A DNA stretch of 64,000 bases, from contig NZ_FTMY01000015.1 in the NCBI RefSeq assembly GCF_900156165.1, positions 1-64,000 on the forward strand. The letters run 5' to 3'. Positions 41,161 to 49,857 of this stretch are shown piece after piece. Within the stretch, counting starts at the first letter, position 1, and every line of letters starts with the position of its first letter. The notes beneath the pieces are model-generated. The model ran no database searches. It had not been told where the DNA came from and worked only from the letters and a program-made list of their open reading frames with translations. The stretch comes from Pseudacidovorax sp. RU35E. GTDB lineage: Bacteria; Pseudomonadota; Gammaproteobacteria; Burkholderiales; Burkholderiaceae_C. Both the position numbers and the translations under genes were made by a program.

Positions 41161-41960
41161 ACGGCAACGTCGCCAAGGCCCTGCCCCCGCGGCCCGCCGC
41201 CTGCTGGCGCTGCCGCGCCGTGCTCGTGGCCGTGCTGGCCGCCATCGTCGCCAGCTTCGCGTGGCTGGGGCTGGACCTGTCGGCGCTGGTCTCGGCCGAG
41301 TCGATGGGCCACATGGGCCGCTTCGTGGCCGAGTTCTTCCCGCCCGACCTGTCGCCCGACTTCCTGGCGCGCACGGCCCAGGGTGCGCTGCAGACCCTGG
41401 CCGTGTCGGCCCTGGGCACCGTGCTGGCCATGGCCGCGGGCGCGGTGCTGGCGCTGCCCGCTTCGGGCCGCGCGGGCTGGCCGGCGCAGCAGGCCGCGCG
41501 CTTCGTGCTCAACCTGCTGCGCAGCGTGCCCGAGCTGGTGTGGGCCGCGCTGATGGTGCTGGCCGCCGGCATCGGCCCCTTCGCCGGGGCGCTGGCGCTG
41601 TCGCTGCACACCACCGGCGTGCTGGGCCGGCTCTTCGCCGAGGCGCTGGAGAACGCGCCGCCCGCGCCGGAGCGCGCCCTGCGCGAGGCGGGCGCCGGCC
41701 GCATCGCCGCCTTCGGCTATGCCAGCTTGCCGCTGGTGGCGCCGCAGTGGCTGGCCTACAGCCTCTACCGCTGGGAGATGAACATCCGCATGGCCGCCGT
41801 GCTCGGCTTCGTGGGCGGCGGCGGGCTGGGGCAGATGCTGTACTTCCATCTGTCGATCTTCCAGCAGGCGCAGTCGATGACGGTGCTGCTGGGCATGTTC
41901 GCGCTGGTGGCGCTGGTGGACGGCGCCAGCGGCTGGGTGCGGCGGCGCTGGGGCGCCTGA
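41157..41960 (+). CDS. ABC transporter permease, PhnE type (second)
   Basis: A 267-residue permease related to its upstream neighbour: 'ALREAGAGRIAAFGYASLPL' and 'YRWEMNIRMAAVLGFVGGGG' repeat the coupling and C-terminal signatures. Two distinct PhnE-type permeases suggest a heterodimeric channel. It starts inside the previous stop codon (ATGA). Confidence 0.9.
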   Translation: MNGNVAKALPPRPAACWRCRAVLVAVLAAIVASFAWLGLDLSALVSAESMGHMGRFVAEFFPPDLSPDFLARTAQGALQTLAVSALGTVLAMAAGAVLALPASGRAGWPAQQAARFVLNLLRSVPELVWAALMVLAAGIGPFAGALALSLHTTGVLGRLFAEALENAPPAPERALREAGAGRIAAFGYASLPLVAPQWLAYSLYRWEMNIRMAAVLGFVGGGGLGQMLYFHLSIFQQAQSMTVLLGMFALVALVDGASGWVRRRWGA

Positions 41961-42020
41961 GGCCGCCCGCCCTCGGGCTGCGCAGACGGCGCAGGCCTGC
42001 GCGGCCGGCAAGCGGTCCGT

Positions 42021-43277
42021 TCAGCAGGGCCGTGCGCTGGCCAGCACGGTATGCAGCAGCACGTTGGCGCCTGCCTCGACATGGTGCGGGGCGGCGTCCT
42101 CGATCTCGTTGTGGCTGATCCCGTCCTTGCAGGGAATGAAGATCATGCCGGTGGGTGCACGCCGGGCGGTGTACACCGCATCGTGTCCCGCGCCCGATGT
42201 CATCCGCTGGCAAGGCAGCCCGAGCGTGCGGGCGGACCGTTCGATCAACGCGATGCACGCCCGGTCGAAGGGCTGGGCCGGATAGCTGGACACGGGCGTG
42301 AGCGCCACCTGCAGTCCACTGGCCCGGGCCAACCGATCGGCCGCCTCCTGCAGTGCACGCGCCATGTCGTCGAGCACCGCATCGTCGTCGTTGCGCAGGT
42401 CCACCGAGAAGGTGACGCGGCCCGGGATCACGTTGCGACTGTTGGGAAAGACCTGGACCATGCCCACCGTGCCCCGCCCCTGCGGCGGATGGCGATGCGC
42501 GATGGCGATCACTTCCTGCATGAGCGCTGAAGCGCCCTGCATCGCGTCGCGCCGCAGGGCCATGGGTGTCGGACCGGCATGGGCCTCCATGCCGGTCACG
42601 GTGCAGTCGAACCAGCGCACGCCCAGCGTGCCGGTGACCACGCCGATGGGCAGGCCGGCCGCTTCGAGCAGGGGGCCCTGCTCGATGTGCACCTCGAAGT
42701 AGGCGCCGATGGGGTGGGCGCGTGGCGGACGCTGCCCCAGGTAGCCGATGCGGGCGAGTTCCTCGCGCACCGTCCGCCCCTCCAGATCACGGGCCGCCCA
42801 CGCGTCCTCCAGCGCGATGGCGCCGGCGAACACGCCCGAGCCCATCATCACCGGCACGAAACGGGAGCCCTCCTCGTTGGTCCAGAACACCACCTCGATC
42901 GGCGCCTCGGTCTGCACGCCGGCGTCGTTCAGCGTCCGCACGACTTCCAGGGCCGCCAGTACACCGTAGTTGCCGTCGAACTTGCCGCCGGTGGGCTGCG
43001 TGTCGATGTGGCTGCCCGCGACCACCGGTGGCAGTGCGGACGCCCGGCCTTGACGCCGCATGAAGACATTGCCGATCTGGTCGACGGTGATGGCCAGCCC
43101 TGCCTCGCGGCCCCACTGCACCACGAGGTCGCGGCCCTGCCGGTCCAGGTCGGTCAGTGCCAGTCGCGCCACGCCGCCGCGGGGCGTGGCACCGACACGC
43201 GCGAGCGTCATGAGGCTGTCCCACAGACGGGCGCCGTCGACGTGCAGGTCGCGGGCATCGGAAGAAGATGCAGTCAT
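42021..43277 (-). CDS. Zn-dependent hydrolase, hydantoinase/carbamoylase family (M20)
   Basis: A 418-residue member of the allantoate amidohydrolase/N-carbamoyl-amino-acid hydrolase/ureidopropionase family, which splits N-carbamoyl compounds. Dinuclear metal ligands are visible in 'GSHIDTQPTGGKFDGNYGV', 'WTNEEGSRF' and 'EVHIEQGP'; 'GMEAHAGPTPM' and 'HDAVYTA' complete the set, and 'SHNEIEDA' carries the late His. Specificity cannot be told from motifs. The ATG at 43277 follows a long open frame that is not conserved. It is divergent from the FAD gene. Confidence 0.92.
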   Translation of the reverse strand: MTASSSDARDLHVDGARLWDSLMTLARVGATPRGGVARLALTDLDRQGRDLVVQWGREAGLAITVDQIGNVFMRRQGRASALPPVVAGSHIDTQPTGGKFDGNYGVLAALEVVRTLNDAGVQTEAPIEVVFWTNEEGSRFVPVMMGSGVFAGAIALEDAWAARDLEGRTVREELARIGYLGQRPPRAHPIGAYFEVHIEQGPLLEAAGLPIGVVTGTLGVRWFDCTVTGMEAHAGPTPMALRRDAMQGASALMQEVIAIAHRHPPQGRGTVGMVQVFPNSRNVIPGRVTFSVDLRNDDDAVLDDMARALQEAADRLARASGLQVALTPVSSYPAQPFDRACIALIERSARTLGLPCQRMTSGAGHDAVYTARRAPTGMIFIPCKDGISHNEIEDAAPHHVEAGANVLLHTVLASARPC

Positions 43278-43413
43278 GGGCCCAGTGTGGCCGCCGGCCC
43301 GACGCGGCGAAATGGGCCGGATGGTCCATTGGCAGGGGCTGTTCTGCCCGGCCAGACTCCACCGCGCCAAGGCCGTCGTCGATGGCCAGCGACAAGAGAA
43401 GGAGTGCGGACCG

Positions 43414-44751
43414 ATGCGGGTGATCGTGGTGGGCGGCGGCATTGCCGGCCTGGGTGCAGCCTGGCGGCTGCGGGAGGCGGGCCACGAGGTGGTGCTGCTG
43501 GAGAAGGACGCCGAACCCGGCGGCCGGTGCCGGTCGGTCCAGTGGAACGGCCTCTGGGCCGTGACCGGGGCCTTTGCCTTCCTGGGGTCCGAAGACAACC
43601 TGATCGAGCAGGCCCGCAAGCTGGGCATCCACACCCCCCAGGAAGTGGTCGACCTGACCGCCGCGCATCGATGGGAGGTGCTGGTGCGCCGCAGCAGAAC
43701 GGTGGACTTCGGCGCCTTCGACCTCAAGTCCGCCGCACTGCACAGATTCATTCCGATGGCCGAGAAGCTGCGCCTGCTCGCCGCCCTTCCCGCGCTGGCG
43801 GCGCGGATGCGCGGCGCGGACCCTCGCGACCTCACGAGCCTGTCCGCCCTGGACGACGTGGGCGCGTGCGACTATTTCCGGCGGCTCTCGCCCACGCTGG
43901 CGGACTACTTCCTGGAACCGAGCATGGGCATGTTCTGCGGCTACGGAGAAGACGACTTCTCGCTTGCCTGGACCGCCTGGAGTTCAGCGGGACGACTGTC
44001 ATGGGCGACGCGGTCGATGTGGAGCTTCAAGACCCGAGGCGCCGGCCAGTTGACCTGGGCGCTTGGGCGAAATTTCGAACAGGACCCCGGCACCGACTAC
44101 CGGCTCGACCGCGCCGTACAGGCGGTGCATGTGGACCGCGACGGCGTGCGGGTCGAGGCCACCGGCCCCGAAGGCGACGAAGTGCATGCAGGTGACGCCG
44201 TGATCATGGCCGTACCCGGCCATCGTGTCGCGCCGCTGATGCCAGGGCTGGACGCAGCGCGCCGCAGCTTCTTCGGCGGCATCGACTACGCAGGCCACCA
44301 CATCTTCTACTACCTGCTCGACCGACCGAAGGGCGCGTTGCCGGACACACGCGTCCTGCCCGCCGCCGATGGCTTCCACCGCACCGGCAACGTGAGATTC
44401 ACCGACCTGGGCGACGGCCGGACCTTCGCCCACTCGCAGTGGAAGGACGCAGGCTGCCGCCGCCACGCGGACGCCAGCGATGAGGAATTGATCGCGCTGG
44501 CCTGGGGCGACGTGACCGAGGTGGTGCCCGAGCTGGCTGGCAGTCAACCCTCGGACAGCTTCGTCTCGCGCCAACCCGCGGCCATCTGCAAGCGGCCGGT
44601 GGGCTTCGTCCGCCGGCTCAAGGCCTTCCGGGCTCTAAGGCCCCTGCCCCGCGTTGCATTCTGTGGTGACTACCTGTCGAACAGCACCGTCGGTCAGTCG
44701 CACTGGTCGGGCCTGATGGCCGCGCAGGCGCTGATCGCGGGCGTCCGCTGA
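43414..44751 (+). CDS. FAD-dependent amine oxidase/protoporphyrinogen-oxidase-like flavoprotein
   Basis: A 445-residue flavoprotein with the N-terminal dinucleotide motif 'VVGGGIAGLGAAWRL', followed by 'EKDAEPGGRCRS', and a C-terminal FAD motif region 'VAFCGDYLSNSTVGQSHWSG'. It is of the HemY/amine-oxidase/phytoene-desaturase superfamily; the substrate is not deducible. AAGGAG 9 bp before the ATG. Its 3' end overlaps the convergent LuxR gene by 58 bp. Confidence 0.87.
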   Translation: MRVIVVGGGIAGLGAAWRLREAGHEVVLLEKDAEPGGRCRSVQWNGLWAVTGAFAFLGSEDNLIEQARKLGIHTPQEVVDLTAAHRWEVLVRRSRTVDFGAFDLKSAALHRFIPMAEKLRLLAALPALAARMRGADPRDLTSLSALDDVGACDYFRRLSPTLADYFLEPSMGMFCGYGEDDFSLAWTAWSSAGRLSWATRSMWSFKTRGAGQLTWALGRNFEQDPGTDYRLDRAVQAVHVDRDGVRVEATGPEGDEVHAGDAVIMAVPGHRVAPLMPGLDAARRSFFGGIDYAGHHIFYYLLDRPKGALPDTRVLPAADGFHRTGNVRFTDLGDGRTFAHSQWKDAGCRRHADASDEELIALAWGDVTEVVPELAGSQPSDSFVSRQPAAICKRPVGFVRRLKAFRALRPLPRVAFCGDYLSNSTVGQSHWSGLMAAQALIAGVR

Positions 44752-45485
44752 GCACCCACGCGCGCCCCCAGTTGGGCGCGCGTGCGGACGTCGAGCTTGC
44801 GGAAGACCGCCGCCAGCTGCTTCTTGACCGTCGACGGGCTGGTGCCCAGCGTCCGGGCGATCTGCTTGGTGCTGTGACCGGCGACCGCCAACTGCGCGAC
44901 CTCGCGTTCGCGCGAACTCAGTCCTGCGAGTGGCGCATCGGCCACCAGCGTCACATCGGCCCGGCCCGCCTGTCCCAGGCGCCAGGCCAGGCCGAGGGCG
45001 GGCGCGAGCAGGGCCGCCGCTTCGCGTTCGCGCGGGCTGAAGTCCTGCGCGGCCATCGGCCGCACGAAGCTGAAGGCGCCCGCCAGTTGCCCTTGATGCC
45101 GGACCGCGACGGTGAGCACCGCGCCCGCTTCGTTGGGAACCAACATGGCCCTGAAGAATGGCGCATTGCGCAGATGAGGCAAGGGCACCAGATCGGTCAA
45201 GCGCACGGCCGCCCCCGCATCGGGACGGTCCAGCCAGGTGCGAATCGGGTCGGTCTGCCTGAAGCGACCGCAGTACTGCGCTTTGCTCCCGCCGCGCCAG
45301 CCGACGAAATGGACTGCGTCGGCAGAGGGATCGACGCGCCCGCCGGGGCGCTCGACGAACACGGCCTTGGTGGCGCCAAAGCCACGCCCGAACACATGCA
45401 TGCCGAAGTGCACGAAGTCCTCCGGCGTGCCCACCCGGGCGATCGGATCGAGCAGCGTGCTCAGGTAGGCAAAGGGCAGGTCCAT
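44694..45485 (-). CDS. LuxR family transcriptional regulator
   Basis: The 263-residue protein has an N-terminal sensory region and a C-terminal LuxR helix-turn-helix: 'LSSREREVAQLAVAGHSTKQ' followed by 'SPSTVKKQLAAVFRKLDV'. The N-terminal part has no receiver or autoinducer motif I recognise. I chose the ATG at 45485; an in-frame TTG at 45530 is less likely. Divergent from mnmH and overlapping the FAD gene tail. Confidence 0.85.
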   Translation of the reverse strand: MDLPFAYLSTLLDPIARVGTPEDFVHFGMHVFGRGFGATKAVFVERPGGRVDPSADAVHFVGWRGGSKAQYCGRFRQTDPIRTWLDRPDAGAAVRLTDLVPLPHLRNAPFFRAMLVPNEAGAVLTVAVRHQGQLAGAFSFVRPMAAQDFSPREREAAALLAPALGLAWRLGQAGRADVTLVADAPLAGLSSREREVAQLAVAGHSTKQIARTLGTSPSTVKKQLAAVFRKLDVRTRAQLGARVGAQRTPAISACAAIRPDQCD

Positions 45486-45538
45486 GGCGCGTCGGTGAGG
45501 CAGGCGGGTGGATGGCCAGTCGGCGGACAATCTTAGCC

Positions 45539-46591
45539 ATGAGCCAGCCCCGCCCCGTCCGCCCGGAAGACCGCCACGCCTTCGACACCTTCATCGACGC
45601 GCGCTCGCCCTCCGAATTCGCGCTGGACCACATTCCCGGCGCCATCAACTGCCCGGTGCTCGACGACGAGGAGCGCCGCATCGTCGGCACGCTCTACCAC
45701 CAGCAGGGCGCCTTCGAGGCCCGCCGCGTGGGTGGTGCGATGGTGGCAGCCAACCTGGCGCGGCACCTGCAAAGCCCCGTGATGGCCGAGCGGCCGATCA
45801 AGTGGCGGCCACTGGTCTACTGCTGGCGCGGCGGCCTGCGAAGCGGCTCGATGGTGCAGTGGATGCGCCTGGTGGGCTGGGACGCGCAGCAGCTGGCCGG
45901 CGGCTACAAGTCCTTCCGCAAGCACGTGGTCACGCAGATCGACCAGCTGGTGCCCGCGATCCAGTTGCGCGTGATCGTCGGCGCCACCGGCAGCGCCAAG
46001 ACCCGCGTGCTGGAGGCCCTGGCCAGACGCGGCGCCCAGGTGCTGGACCTGGAGGCCGCCGCCTGCCACAAGGGCTCGCTGCTGGGCGCCTGGCCCGGCG
46101 TGCCGCAGCCATCGCAGAAGCACTTCGAGACCCGCATCGCCGCCGCGCTGGAGGCCTGCGATCCGGCGCGCCCGCTGTACGTGGAGGGCGAAAGCCCGCG
46201 CATCGGCCGCCTGTCGGTGCCGCAGCCGCTGGTCGAGCGCATGCGTGCCGCCGACTGCATCGAGATCCGCGCCACGCCCGAGGCGCGCCTGGCCTACCTG
46301 CTCACCGACTACGCCTACCTGGGCGACGACCGCGAGGCCCTGGCCGAGCGGCTGGGCGCGCTCAAGGAGATGCAGGGCAAGGAGACGGTGCAGCGCTGGC
46401 AGCAATGGGCCCGCGAGGGCTCGCTGCCGCTGCTGTTCGGCGAGCTGATGGCGCTGCACTACGACCCGCACTACGAGCGCTCGCAGGCGCGGCATTTCCA
46501 TGCGTGGGCGACGCGGCGGCCGGTGGAGGTGTCGGCGCTGGGGCCGCAGGACATCGACGCCGCAGCCGAGGCAGTGCTGGCCCTGGGCTGA
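45539..46591 (+). CDS. mnmH: tRNA 2-selenouridine synthase (MnmH/SelU)
   Basis: Swaps sulfur for selenium at the wobble uridine of some tRNAs, using selenophosphate from SelD. The 350-residue product has an N-terminal rhodanese domain with catalytic Cys95 ('LVYCWRGGLRSGSM') and a P-loop 'GATGSAKT' in the C-terminal part, the standard MnmH layout. It is the second selenium sink in the window beside the Sec pathway. A hairpin (46600-46616) sits right after the stop but lacks a U-tract. Confidence 0.96.
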   Translation: MSQPRPVRPEDRHAFDTFIDARSPSEFALDHIPGAINCPVLDDEERRIVGTLYHQQGAFEARRVGGAMVAANLARHLQSPVMAERPIKWRPLVYCWRGGLRSGSMVQWMRLVGWDAQQLAGGYKSFRKHVVTQIDQLVPAIQLRVIVGATGSAKTRVLEALARRGAQVLDLEAAACHKGSLLGAWPGVPQPSQKHFETRIAAALEACDPARPLYVEGESPRIGRLSVPQPLVERMRAADCIEIRATPEARLAYLLTDYAYLGDDREALAERLGALKEMQGKETVQRWQQWAREGSLPLLFGELMALHYDPHYERSQARHFHAWATRRPVEVSALGPQDIDAAAEAVLALG

Positions 46592-46666
46592 AGCACGGAG
46601 TGCGGCAACGCCGCACGCGGCGCGGACCCGGTGACTCGCAGGGCACCGACGGACGGGCCCGTTCAG

Positions 46667-47614
46667 TCAATAGGCGGCGCCGTGCGCAGCCAGCAGCGGA
46701 TCTCCCGACACCGCGGTCGACGGCTGCCCATCCACGCCCACCGGCACCTCGCCCACCAGCGTGATGCGGTAGAGCTGCCGGTCGAAGTCCAGGTCGAAGA
46801 TGTCGAAGGGTGCCACGTGGGCGGTGGCGCGGTTGTCCCAGAAGGCGATGGAACCCGGCTCCCACTTGAAGCGCACGGTGAACTCGGGTCGCACGATGTG
46901 TTCCCACAGCAGTTCCAGCAGAACGCGGCTCTCGCGCGAAGTGAGACCGACCACGCTCTTGAGGAAGCCCGGGCTCACGAAGAGCGCACGCTCGCCAGTC
47001 TCGGGATGCACACGCACCAGCGGATGCTCGCTGACCAATGTCTTGCTCTGCACCAGCGCCTGGTACTCGGGCGAGGCATTGGCACCGGCGGGCGGGCTGA
47101 AGCGATGCAGCCCGCGAAGGCCATCGACGAAGCGCTGCATCGGCGCCGACAGTGCGCGGTACGCCGCCACCAGGTTGGTCCACTGCGTGTCGCCGCCATA
47201 GGGCGGAATCGTCACGCCGCGCAGGATGGATGCGGCCGGCGGGTTGTGCGCCGCCGTCACGTCGGTGTGCCAACCCGTCCAGGGGCGCAGTTCGGCCTGA
47301 CCCTCATGACTGTTGGCGCGCCGGTACTTGGCGATCGAGTACAGCTCGGGAAAGCCGTCCACATGGCCGAACACGGGGTGGCCAACGGTCGGGTCGCCGA
47401 ACTGCTTTGCCAGCGCGATGTGCTGTTCGTGGCTGAGCGACTGGTCGCGGAAGAACACCACCTTCCATTGGTGGAGTGCGGCGCGGATGGCCGCCACGTC
47501 ATGCGGCGCGAGCGGCGCACGCAGATCCACACCGCTGACCTGCGCGCCGGTATGGGCGGACAGTGGCTGCACGCGCACGGCGCTGTCGGGGTGAAGGGGG
47601 GGTCGGTTGCTCAT
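46667..47614 (-). CDS. TauD/TfdA family Fe(II)/2-oxoglutarate dioxygenase
   Basis: A 315-residue TauD-fold enzyme: the iron triad is His-x-Asp in 'WHTDVT' with the distal His in 'RATAHVAP', and the 2-oxoglutarate Arg is in 'FDRQLYRITL'. The 'HQWKVVFFRDQSLSHEQH' stretch near the start is typical of the taurine/2,4-D family. Substrate unknown. GGAGA precedes the ATG. It lies 49 bp downstream of a Bug-family receptor on the same strand, which may import its substrate. Confidence 0.92.
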   Translation of the reverse strand: MSNRPPLHPDSAVRVQPLSAHTGAQVSGVDLRAPLAPHDVAAIRAALHQWKVVFFRDQSLSHEQHIALAKQFGDPTVGHPVFGHVDGFPELYSIAKYRRANSHEGQAELRPWTGWHTDVTAAHNPPAASILRGVTIPPYGGDTQWTNLVAAYRALSAPMQRFVDGLRGLHRFSPPAGANASPEYQALVQSKTLVSEHPLVRVHPETGERALFVSPGFLKSVVGLTSRESRVLLELLWEHIVRPEFTVRFKWEPGSIAFWDNRATAHVAPFDIFDLDFDRQLYRITLVGEVPVGVDGQPSTAVSGDPLLAAHGAAY

Positions 47615-47663
47615 GGCTTGTCTCCGGTGAACGAGGGGTGGGGCGTGGCGTGCGAGCGCGTGG

Positions 47664-48686
47664 TCAGGCCTGGACGAGGCGCAGTTCCGCCAGCAGGGCG
47701 CGCACCTCCCGGTATTCCGCCGCCAGTTGGGTGGCGGTGTCCTGCGGGCCCTGGAAGTTGTCCTGCCATTGGTTCAGCACCAGGAAGTCCTTCCAGTCAG
47801 GCGTCTGCGTGACCTCCCTCAACGCGCGCGTCCAGTAGGCCTGCTGCGTCGCGGAGATGCCCTTCGGGGCCATGACGCCCTGCACTGACTGGCCGACGGC
47901 ATTGACGCCCTGCTCCCTCCAGGTCGGTGCGTCGGCGAAGACGCCACCCAGTCGCTGCGGCGCGGCCACGGCCAGCAGCCGGATCGCACCGGCCTTCAGT
48001 TGGCCGACCACGTTCGGCGTGGTGGCGGAGATCACGTCCAGATGCCCGCCCAGCAATGCGGTGAGCGACTCTGCCGAGGATTTGTACGGAATGACGCGAA
48101 GCCGGGTGACATCCACCTGCCCCGCCTTGAGCGGTCGGGCGATGCCGAGGTGGATGTGGTTGCCCAGCGTGGTGGCGATGCCGATGCTGAGCGCCGTCGG
48201 GTCCTGGCGCAGCCGGGCGATGAGGTCGCTGCCCGTGCGCAGCGGCGAATCGGCACGCACCGCCACCACCACGTACTCTGTCAGCAGCGTGGCCAGCGGC
48301 GTGAACTCGGTGTAGGGCACCGGGAGCGCGCCCTGCGCCTCGCTGTAGACCAGCGAGCTGCTCAGCGTGGCCAGCACGTTGGGATTGCGCTCGGCCTGCT
48401 GCAGCGCCTGCAGCACCACCACGCCATGGGCGCTGGATCGGTTGGACACGACGACCGCCGGACTCAGGCGCTGTTGCTCCAGCAGACGCGCCAGCTTGCG
48501 GGCAGAGGCGTCGAGCGCGGCGCCCGGGCCCGACGGGACCAGGAACTCGACCCGCGGCCCGGGCGACCAGGATTCGGCTGCGGCGACGCGCCCGGCGGCG
48601 CTGCCAGCGGCCAGTGCGGCGATGCCTGCAAGAAAGGTTCGACGTGTCGGAGATTGCGGTTGCATCGTGCGGGGATCCGTGGGCAT
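47664..48686 (-). CDS. Bug-family (TctC-type) extracytoplasmic solute receptor
   Basis: The 340-residue protein has a Tat signal 'SPTRRTFLAGIAALAAG' (a start at 48665 would shorten the leader) and a mature Bug/TctC domain: 'VEFLVPSGPGAALDASARKL', 'YKSSAESLTALLGGHLDV', 'GVMAPKGIS'. Bug receptors bind carboxylates and work with TctAB permeases, but no TctAB is close; solitary Bug receptors are common in Burkholderiales. It lies upstream of the TauD-type gene. Confidence 0.9.
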   Translation of the reverse strand: MPTDPRTMQPQSPTRRTFLAGIAALAAGSAAGRVAAAESWSPGPRVEFLVPSGPGAALDASARKLARLLEQQRLSPAVVVSNRSSAHGVVVLQALQQAERNPNVLATLSSSLVYSEAQGALPVPYTEFTPLATLLTEYVVVAVRADSPLRTGSDLIARLRQDPTALSIGIATTLGNHIHLGIARPLKAGQVDVTRLRVIPYKSSAESLTALLGGHLDVISATTPNVVGQLKAGAIRLLAVAAPQRLGGVFADAPTWREQGVNAVGQSVQGVMAPKGISATQQAYWTRALREVTQTPDWKDFLVLNQWQDNFQGPQDTATQLAAEYREVRALLAELRLVQA

Positions 48687-48831
48687 GGGCCGCGGGACAT
48701 CCCAGGGCCAGACCGACGAATCTAGGCAGCACGCGCCCGACGCACAAAGAAGCTTTGCGCGCGAGCTTCTGCAAAAAACGCGTTAGCCGCGTCCGCCCCC
48801 GTCTCGCTCCGGGCAGCGGCGACCCAGGGCC

Positions 48832-49695
48832 TCAGCCTGCATACAGCACCCCCCGCGGCGCCCGGCAAAGCCCCCACAGCCGCACGCCGCTCGCCTTCGC
48901 CATCTGCACGCCCATCGCCGTCGGCGCAGAGATGGTGGCCATCGCCGCGATGCCTACCCGCGCGCACTTGCGCACCAGCTCGTGGCTGCCGCGGCTGGAC
49001 AGCAGCACGAAGCCCTGCGCGTCCGTGCCCAGCCGTCCTTCGCGGGCCAGGCGGCCGACCAGCTTGTCGAGCGCGTTGTGGCGGCCCACGTCTTCCAGCA
49101 CATCGGTCACCGCACCATCGAGCGTGGCCCAGGCGGCAGCATGGATGGCGCCGGCCTCGGCATTGAGGCGCTGGCGCGGCGGCATCTGCGCGAAGCCGCG
49201 CAGCACGGTGGGCAGGTCCACCTGCGCCAGCCAGTCGGGCGCTGGCAGCGGCACGGGCGTGAGGTCGAGCGCGGCGAAGCTCTCGACGCCGCACACGCCG
49301 CAGCCCGTGCGGCCCGCCAGGCTGCGGCGCCGGCCCTTGAGGCGCTCGAAGGCGCGCGTGGAGATCTCCAGCCGCACCTCGATGCCGGGCATGCCCTCGG
49401 GCAGACCGGCCGCGGCCGCGTCGACGGCCGCCGCCTCGATGCCGCGGCAGTCGGCGGCGGCATCAAGGATGCCTTCGCTCAGCGCGAAGCCCAGCGCGAA
49501 GTCCTCGATGTCCTGCGGCGTGGCCATCATCACGGCATGCGAGATGCCGTTGAAGACCAGTGCCACCGGCACCTCCGCGGCCAGCACGTCCTCGCGCTGC
49601 GTGCCCTCGGGCGGCAGCCCGGCCTCGCCCTGCACGCGTACAGGCAGGCGCACGAGCGAAGGCAGGAGCGGATCGACAGCTGCGTCGGTGGTCAT
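48832..49695 (-). CDS. fdhD: Formate dehydrogenase sulfurtransferase FdhD
   Basis: FdhD passes sulfur from a cysteine desulfurase to the molybdenum cofactor of formate dehydrogenases and is needed by both Sec and Cys types. The 287-residue product has the active-site loop 'GCGVCG' and the C-terminal 'RHNALDKLVG' and 'SSRGSHELVRKCARVGI'. In Cupriavidus the homologue fdsC lies between fdsA and fdsD; here it is instead 3.7 kb further on, behind quiC and the MHS transporter and beyond a terminator, so it probably has its own promoter. Confidence 0.96.
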   Translation of the reverse strand: MTTDAAVDPLLPSLVRLPVRVQGEAGLPPEGTQREDVLAAEVPVALVFNGISHAVMMATPQDIEDFALGFALSEGILDAAADCRGIEAAAVDAAAAGLPEGMPGIEVRLEISTRAFERLKGRRRSLAGRTGCGVCGVESFAALDLTPVPLPAPDWLAQVDLPTVLRGFAQMPPRQRLNAEAGAIHAAAWATLDGAVTDVLEDVGRHNALDKLVGRLAREGRLGTDAQGFVLLSSRGSHELVRKCARVGIAAMATISAPTAMGVQMAKASGVRLWGLCRAPRGVLYAG

Positions 49696-49744
49696 GGCGA
49701 AGAAGGTCTGCGGCAGGCGGCGCGGGCAACATGCCGCAGCCAAA

Positions 49745-49779
49745 GAAAAAAGGCCGTGGCGCTGCAAGCACCACGGCCT
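49745..49779 (-). terminator. Rho-independent terminator after the MHS transporter
   Basis: AGGCCGTGG (49751-49759) pairs with CCACGGCCT (49771-49779). On the minus strand the hairpin is followed by about six U (complement of 49745-49750). It lies between the transporter stop (49858) and fdhD start (49695), so it should end the transcript coming from quiC and the transporter, isolating fdhD. Confidence 0.88.
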
Positions 49780-49857
49780 CGGGATTGTGCCCAGCCCCCG
49801 CCGGCGACGCACCGGCCGGGGCCACCCGCCGCACATCGTGCGGGGGCTTGGCGCCGA

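Noticed and set aside
38591-41960. Phosphonate uptake (phnDCE) operon
   Set aside because: No phosphonate degradation genes nearby, and the pairing with selD argues for a selenium compound; kept as family-level similarity only.
46600-46616. GTGCGGC-AAC-GCCGCAC hairpin after mnmH as a terminator
   Set aside because: A good stem, but no U-tract on either strand; in such GC-rich DNA a 7-bp stem alone is weak evidence.
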